From the NCBI GenBank assembly GCA_945836355.1, contig CAMALD010000030.1:1-9537 (forward strand): a stretch of DNA of 9,537 nt, in the 5' to 3' direction. Made by a program: the position numbers and the translations under genes. Below are positions 5,018-9,537 of the stretch, piece after piece (the first letter of the stretch is position 1; each line of letters begins with the position of its first letter). The DNA comes from an uncultured Lachnospiraceae bacterium (GTDB lineage Bacteria; Bacillota; Clostridia; Lachnospirales; Lachnospiraceae). The notes below the pieces were generated by a model, which ran no database searches, was not told where the DNA came from, and worked only from the letters and a program-made list of their open reading frames with translations.

Positions 5018-6430
5018 TTGAAGAATGACAAACTTCTAAAACAGATCACGATATCCAGTATATTGCTGCTGTGCTTTGTTATGATGTTTTCTGCATACAT
5101 ATATGGGGCGGAACCGGGGCTGGCCGGTGCAGAGCCGGTGCACTCTGATAGTGGGGATACGGTGGCGGATGAACAGCAGAGGAATACGTCCGCACCGGAC
5201 GAAGCTATACTGCCGGAGCTGACTTTAACACCGGTATCGACGGATATGATTTCGCCTGTGCCGGAGCTGCCTTCGCTCACGCCGGAGCCGACTGTACTGC
5301 CGGTGGTGAATCTTTCCGATGCTTGGCAGGACGTTGAGGGTGCAGGACACTCCGAGGTATATTACCACCTGACTTCAAGGACGATTATTCTTGAAAAGAA
5401 GCCGGGTTATGAGAATGCGAAGCTCGAACTTACCGAGTTGCCGGTCACAAGGCAGATTCGCGTTGAGATATCAAGCATTATGGGCGAGGCACTTGCAGAC
5501 GAGCATATCAAGCGTGTGTCGGAGGATATCTATTACCATGGCACACCGCCGACGCCGACGCCAACGATGACGCCGACACCTACGCCGAGAGTTTCCGTCA
5601 CACCTACGCCGCGGTTAACGGAGCTTTCACCGACGCCGACCTACGCGCCGGAGAATCCGTATTATCCTTGGCGCTATGACGTGGTGCATGCGATTACGAG
5701 CAAGGTACAGGAAAATGAGGACGGCAGTATTACCCAGACACTGCTGTTGACGCTGGACAAGACCTATGTGTACCGGGTCTATGAGGACGAATGGAATTTT
5801 TATATTTCGCTGGTGCGCCCGAAGGATGTCTATGACCGCATTGTTGTAATCGATGCGGGACATGGGGGCATCGATCCGGGAACCAGCTCGAATGACAATA
5901 AATATACCGAAAAGGCAATGAATTTGAGCATGGTAATGTATCTGAAGGAGCTGCTCGACCAGAGGGAGGACATCAAGGTGTACTATACACGTGAGACGGA
6001 TGTGAAACCATCTCTGCAGGAGAGAGTGAATCTGGCAAATGATGTGGAAGCAGATTTCTTTTTGAGCATTCACTGCAATGCCAATAATGCAAAGAGTTTA
6101 AACGGTACCGAGGTGCTGTACAATTCCATGCAGAATAAATGGACAGGCATGAACTCAAAGCAGTTTGCGCTGCTTTGTCTGGAAGAACTGAATGAGCATG
6201 TCGGGCTGAAAAATAACGGAATTGTGGCGCGGGATCATAACGTCACCATTGTCAAAGAGGCGAGAATGCCGGTGGCTCTGGTGGAGACGGCGTATATGAG
6301 CAATCCTTCCGATATGGAGGTGCTGGCAAAGGAGGAGACCAGAAGAGCGGTTGCGCAGGGACTGTATGACGCTATTCTGCGGGCTTATGAAATGATGGAG
6401 GAGCAGCAGGAAGAGGAGGAAAATCCATAA
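5018..6430 (+). CDS. Exported N-acetylmuramoyl-L-alanine amidase (Amidase_3, zinc-dependent), 470 aa
   Basis: This enzyme cuts the bond between MurNAc and L-alanine in peptidoglycan outside the membrane. Counted from the TTG at 5018, residues 1-28 form a basic N-terminus plus a hydrophobic stretch (SSILLLCFVMMFSAYIYG), a signal peptide or anchor. A Pro-rich spacer (about 55-95), a beta-rich region (about 95-170), a Thr/Pro repeat linker (about 175-210) and a second beta-rich region to about 275 follow; the beta regions may be AMIN-like wall binding, but that is uncertain. The catalytic Amidase_3 domain has zinc ligands His282 (DAGHGG), Glu298 (YTEKAMN) and His352 (SIHCNA) and catalytic Glu423 (VETAYMSN), so it should be active. 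The start follows GGGGG at 5006-5010 by 7 nt; upstream in-frame codons lie in the leader and promoter. It overlaps rdgB by one base. A sporulation, germination or cell-separation role is possible. Confidence 0.9.
   Translation: MKNDKLLKQITISSILLLCFVMMFSAYIYGAEPGLAGAEPVHSDSGDTVADEQQRNTSAPDEAILPELTLTPVSTDMISPVPELPSLTPEPTVLPVVNLSDAWQDVEGAGHSEVYYHLTSRTIILEKKPGYENAKLELTELPVTRQIRVEISSIMGEALADEHIKRVSEDIYYHGTPPTPTPTMTPTPTPRVSVTPTPRLTELSPTPTYAPENPYYPWRYDVVHAITSKVQENEDGSITQTLLLTLDKTYVYRVYEDEWNFYISLVRPKDVYDRIVVIDAGHGGIDPGTSSNDNKYTEKAMNLSMVMYLKELLDQREDIKVYYTRETDVKPSLQERVNLANDVEADFFLSIHCNANNAKSLNGTEVLYNSMQNKWTGMNSKQFALLCLEELNEHVGLKNNGIVARDHNVTIVKEARMPVALVETAYMSNPSDMEVLAKEETRRAVAQGLYDAILRAYEMMEEQQEEEENP
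5540..5650 (+). repeat. Thr-Pro linker repeat within the amidase gene
   Basis: A run of ACG-CCG and ACA-CCT codon pairs encodes repeated Thr-Pro with PTPTPTMTPTPTP-like stretches. Such linkers keep a flexible, extended spacing between wall-binding and catalytic domains in exported Clostridia enzymes. The repeat may vary in length between strains. Confidence 0.7.
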
Positions 6431-7023
6431 TGAAGAAAATCATATTTGCAACAGGAAATGCCGGTAAAATGAAAGAAATCCGGGAAATCATGAACGGCTC
6501 CGGCTATGAGGTGCTGTCGATGAAGGAGGCAGGAATCTCGGCTGACATTGCAGAAGATGGCACAACCTTTGAGGAAAATGCTCTGATTAAGGCGGCTGCC
6601 GTATGCGCCGCATCCGGTGAGATTGCCCTGGCGGACGATTCGGGGCTTGAGGTGGATTATCTGGATAAGGCGCCGGGAATCTACTCCGCACGTTTTCTGG
6701 GGGAGGATACCTCCTATGACATTAAAAATCAATATATTCTCGATAAATTGGCAGGTGTGTGCGGGCAGGAGCGCAGTGCCCGTTTTGTATGCGCTATCGC
6801 AGCGGTCTTTCCGGATGGCAGAAGAGAAACAAGAACGGCAACGATTGAGGGAATCATTGCGGACAGGCCCGCGGGAGAAAACGGCTTTGGTTATGACCCG
6901 ATTTTTTATGTGCCGGAGTATGGCTGCACAACCGCAGAGCTGACGATGGAGCAAAAGAACCGGATCAGCCACCGGGCAAAGGCGTTGAACAGGATGAAGG
7001 AGGAGGTTCTTTGCGTACAGTAA
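6430..7023 (+). CDS. rdgB: XTP/dITP diphosphatase, non-canonical purine NTP pyrophosphatase (RdgB/Ham1), 197 aa
   Basis: This house-cleaning enzyme hydrolyses XTP, ITP and dITP to the monophosphate and pyrophosphate, keeping deaminated purines out of DNA and RNA. The family motifs appear in order and the length is typical: FATGNAGKMKE (6-16) for substrate binding, FEENALIKA (47-55), ADDSGLEVD (68-76) with Asp70 as the expected catalytic residue, GFGYDPIF (152-159) for base recognition, and SHRAKA (180-185). The ATG overlaps the amidase TAA by one base (TAATG), and GGAGG sits about 10 nt upstream inside the amidase end, so translation is coupled. The yfcE-like gene overlaps its 3' end by 13 nt. 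The rdgB-yfcE pairing is also found in Bacillus (ysnA-ysnB), which supports both calls. Confidence 0.96.
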   Translation: MKKIIFATGNAGKMKEIREIMNGSGYEVLSMKEAGISADIAEDGTTFEENALIKAAAVCAASGEIALADDSGLEVDYLDKAPGIYSARFLGEDTSYDIKNQYILDKLAGVCGQERSARFVCAIAAVFPDGRRETRTATIEGIIADRPAGENGFGYDPIFYVPEYGCTTAELTMEQKNRISHRAKALNRMKEEVLCVQ

Positions 7024-7504
7024 AGGATATTTTGGTCATAAGCGATACCCACGGTCAGTACCACAATGTAGAGTGGCTGCAGAAGAAGCTGCCAAAGCCG
7101 GCTTACATTATTCATCTGGGCGATGTGGCGCGGGATCAGGATTATATATCGGCACTGTTTGGTGCTCCGTGGACATGGTCTGCGGAAACAATGATTTTTT
7201 TACGGAGCTGCCGGGCGAGTTTACCATACGGGAGGGGAAGCATATCATTTTCCTCACGCATGGGCACGGATACTCGGTTTATAACGGCACGGACCGATTA
7301 ATCAGGCGGGCAAAAGCGCTCGGAGCCGATACGGTAATGTTCGGGCACACCCATTGCCCGCTGGTGGAATACCGCGAGGGGATTATGCTGGTCAATCCGG
7401 GAAGCATATCGCTGCCGCGTCAGCAGAGCCGCAAACCAACCTACATCCGCATGTCGGTGGAGGAGGATGGTGAAATCAATTATCGTGTATATGAGGTCGA
7501 ATAG
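7011..7504 (+). pseudogene. yfcE: YfcE/MJ0936-family metallophosphoesterase with a -1 nt frameshift near 7169
   Basis: The family is a small calcineurin-like phosphodiesterase with two metal ions; YfcE and its relatives act on phosphodiester bonds. The first part, from a TTG start at 7011, has VISDTHG (Asp12, His14) and IHLGDV (Asp38). The second part, in another frame from about 7169 to the stop at 7504, has the GNND motif, LTHGHGYSV, FGHTHCP and NPGSISLPR. Together they contain every metal-binding motif in order. The join falls in ggtgctccGtggac: one extra G would give GAPVDMVCGNND and a protein of 164 aa, close to YfcE length. GGAGG at 7002-7006 supports the TTG start inside the rdgB end. 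The otherwise intact second half suggests a very recent mutation or a sequencing/assembly error rather than a decayed gene. Confidence 0.85.
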
Positions 7505-7550
7505 ACAGAAGGAATTAACGAGGGATTGAAAGGATTCACGGAGGTGCAGA

Positions 7551-9537
7551 ATGCAGGAATTATCAGGACAAGGAAATGCGGAAATTGAACAATTTTACGC
7601 GATAGCCGGACTGGTAACGGATATTTTATTTGAATATGACGTTGCGAAGAAACGGATGATGAATCGTATATGTCGTGACGGGATATTCGGTGAGCCATAT
7701 TATATTGAACATCCGAGAATACGTCTGCGGGAGTATGTACATCAAGAAGACAGAAAACGTTTTGACAATTTTATGCAGGATATCGAGGATGGGAAGAAGT
7801 ATGTGTGTGTGTCCTTAAGAATGCGTTATTCGTCGGATGATTTTCGCAGGACAGTGATAGAAGGTGCTGCGTTTTTTGCGGAGGACGGGCGCCCGCTCCG
7901 CGTTGTGGGACGAATCAAGGAGCAGGAGCATGATGGTCTGCGGGAAGAGCCGTTTGGGTACGTTTTGATAGAACAGGCACTATTACTGCTCGAGCAGCAT
8001 GCGGACCCCAATGTCGCAATTAATATGCTGATTCAAATGGTAGCCGATAATTATGACCTTTCTGCTATTTGCATCCGTGAAAGAATGAAGCATCCGTTCA
8101 GTACCAAAAACACCTACGAGTATTTGCGCAAGGACTATACGCAATCCACAATCGGGAAGGAACATATTGATACGGAGCATGACTGGAATGCCATGCAGAA
8201 TTCCTACCATGACGGATACTTGTGCTACAACCGGGAGAAAGACAGTATCGCGGATGAATTTTACCAGAAGGGCGGTCCTCTGCAGACCATGCTGGAGATT
8301 CCGATGCATTGCGGAGAGGAGCTGGTGGGGTTTATTGATTTTTGCGACGCTTATCTTGATCGTGAATGGCCGGTAAAGCAGATCCGCACGATGAAATTGT
8401 TCGCCCGTCTGATATCAAATTTCATATTCCGAATTCGGGATTATGTCGGTGTGACCGAGCAGGTTGAACATATGAAGGAGAGGGACGCGCTCACGGGACT
8501 GTACCGCTACGAGGTATTTGTGCAGAAATTTAGAAAGCTGTTGGCGGAGCCGCAGGAAAATATGATCTGCGTTATATATTCCGATATTCGCCATTTTAAA
8601 TACATTAATGAGCATTACGGTCTGAGCACCGGCGATGAATTGTTAAAGATGTTTGCTAAGGAGCTCACCGATAATACCAGTAATCTTTTTTCGTGCCGTG
8701 CGTTTTCGGACAATGTCATTGCAGTGGTTTCGTTTCCGAAGGATATGTCCAGAAGAATCATCGTTGATATTATCAATACATTCAATGAAGGTTTTTCGGA
8801 TAAGGTACGCAGACGGTTTTACAATGGGAAGCTGAATGTGAATACCGGCTTCTACATTGTAAAGGAGGGGGATGATGCCGAACGTGCCATCTCCAATGCC
8901 AATATGGCGCGCAAGAAAGCAAAGGAGCCGGGCAATGCCGGGACTACGGTCATGTTTACGGAGGATATGCTGGATGATGTGCGCAGGCAGATACAGCTGA
9001 CGAATGATCTGCCGAATGCAATCAGCAATCATGAGCTGTGCGTTTATTACCAGCCGAAGGTGGAGTGCCGTACCGGCAGGGTAATCGGCGCAGAGGCGCT
9101 GATACGGTGGAAAAAGCCTGATGGTACGTTTCTGTATCCGGATACCTTCATCCCTATTTTTGAGCGCAACGGCAGCATTGTGGAATTGGACTATTTTGTA
9201 TACCGTGAAGTGTTTGCCTGGATGAGAAAGCGCATGGATGCGGGGGAACGGGTAGTGCCGGTGTCAGTCAATGTATCCAGATTTCATCTGCGCAGCAACC
9301 ATCTGCTTGATTATGTGGATAAGCTGTATGAGAAATATCGGGTGCCTGCACATTTGATTGAGTTTGAGCTGACGGAGAATTTGTACATAGAAAATGCGGG
9401 GGATGTGCTGCCTCTGATTCAGGGTCTGCGTGAGCGCGGTGCCAAGGTGGCAATGGATGATTTCGGCTCAGGCTTCTCGTCGCTGAATGTGCTCAGCGAA
9501 CTGCCGATTGATATATTGAAGCTCGATAAGGTATTTA
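7551..9537 (+). CDS. PAS-GAF-like-degenerate GGDEF-EAL protein, probable c-di-GMP phosphodiesterase (C-terminus beyond window)
   Basis: At least 662 codons are open to the window edge, from an ATG with GGAGG at 7540-7544. Residues about 12-125 look like a PAS sensor (DILFEYD..., VHQEDRKRF..., a 'G..P.RVVGRI' strand), and about 140-300 like a GAF domain; both are calls by pattern only. A GGDEF domain follows from Asp312 (RDALTGLYRYEVF) with SDIRHFKYINEHYG, but its signature reads RAFSDNV (383-389) where RxGGDEF is expected, so diguanylate cyclase activity is unlikely. The EAL domain has YYQPKV, EALIR (Glu515), SVNVS (Asn574), ELTEN (Glu609), DDFG (636-639) and LKLDK (Lys657, Asp659), all expected for an active phosphodiesterase degrading c-di-GMP to pGpG. 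The final catalytic Glu and Gln lie off the edge. No membrane segment is visible, so it is probably cytosolic. It begins 46 nt after the yfcE stop with no terminator seen, so co-transcription is possible. Confidence 0.9.
   Translation, partial: MQELSGQGNAEIEQFYAIAGLVTDILFEYDVAKKRMMNRICRDGIFGEPYYIEHPRIRLREYVHQEDRKRFDNFMQDIEDGKKYVCVSLRMRYSSDDFRRTVIEGAAFFAEDGRPLRVVGRIKEQEHDGLREEPFGYVLIEQALLLLEQHADPNVAINMLIQMVADNYDLSAICIRERMKHPFSTKNTYEYLRKDYTQSTIGKEHIDTEHDWNAMQNSYHDGYLCYNREKDSIADEFYQKGGPLQTMLEIPMHCGEELVGFIDFCDAYLDREWPVKQIRTMKLFARLISNFIFRIRDYVGVTEQVEHMKERDALTGLYRYEVFVQKFRKLLAEPQENMICVIYSDIRHFKYINEHYGLSTGDELLKMFAKELTDNTSNLFSCRAFSDNVIAVVSFPKDMSRRIIVDIINTFNEGFSDKVRRRFYNGKLNVNTGFYIVKEGDDAERAISNANMARKKAKEPGNAGTTVMFTEDMLDDVRRQIQLTNDLPNAISNHELCVYYQPKVECRTGRVIGAEALIRWKKPDGTFLYPDTFIPIFERNGSIVELDYFVYREVFAWMRKRMDAGERVVPVSVNVSRFHLRSNHLLDYVDKLYEKYRVPAHLIEFELTENLYIENAGDVLPLIQGLRERGAKVAMDDFGSGFSSLNVLSELPIDILKLDKVF

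Noticed and set aside
5627..6073. 148-codon minus-strand open frame opposite the amidase
   Set aside because: It is antisense to the conserved Amidase_3 zinc-site region; the protein shows no family features.
6385..6972. 195-codon open frame on the minus strand opposite rdgB
   Set aside because: It lies antisense to a fully motif-supported RdgB gene, has no recognisable domain, and is best explained as a shadow frame.
7196..7202. T-TTT-TTA heptamer in the first yfcE frame, resembling a -1 ribosomal slippery site
   Set aside because: Slippage here would leave the segment 7169-7196 in the wrong frame and destroy the GNND metal-binding motif, so it would not restore the enzyme. The frame is lost earlier, near 7169, where no slippery sequence exists.

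Overview
The window looks like a piece of chromosome from a low-to-mid GC Gram-positive anaerobe, most likely a Clostridia/Lachnospiraceae-type gut bacterium. This is inferred from the strong GGAGG ribosome sites, the use of TTG and GTG starts, the YpsC-type methyltransferase, an extracellular amidase with Pro/Thr-rich linkers, and the rdgB-yfcE gene pair typical of Firmicutes. No phage, transposon, integrase or CRISPR signal was seen. Most of it is housekeeping chromosome.

Layout. At the left edge a tRNA-Arg(ACG) runs leftward off the window, with its own near-consensus promoter. Next is a leftward ABC-F ATPase gene (start at 1730). Diverging from it is a small rightward gene encoding a 74-residue protein built almost wholly of N-X-[S/T]-X tetrapeptides, which ends at a compound hairpin. 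A rightward pair follows: a single-domain rhodanese and a THUMP/SAM RNA methyltransferase (YpsC/RlmL type, GTG start). The methyltransferase converges on a leftward alpha/beta hydrolase, and the two share a bidirectional terminator whose arms contain both stop codons.

From 4879 to 4953 two back-to-back promoters fire the hydrolase leftward and a cell-envelope/nucleotide operon rightward. The operon holds an exported N-acetylmuramoyl-L-alanine amidase, the XTP/dITP pyrophosphatase RdgB (1-nt stop/start overlap), and a YfcE-family metallophosphoesterase (13-nt overlap) that carries a one-base frameshift. After 46 nt comes a large PAS-GAF-like-GGDEF-EAL protein that runs off the right edge. Its GGDEF signature is degenerate and the visible part of its EAL site is intact, so it is probably a c-di-GMP phosphodiesterase.

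Points most worth following up are the sequon-like tetrapeptide-repeat protein, the frameshift in the phosphoesterase, the degenerate GGDEF/intact EAL protein, and the stop codons embedded in the shared terminator. I did not find a convincing new multi-gene system.
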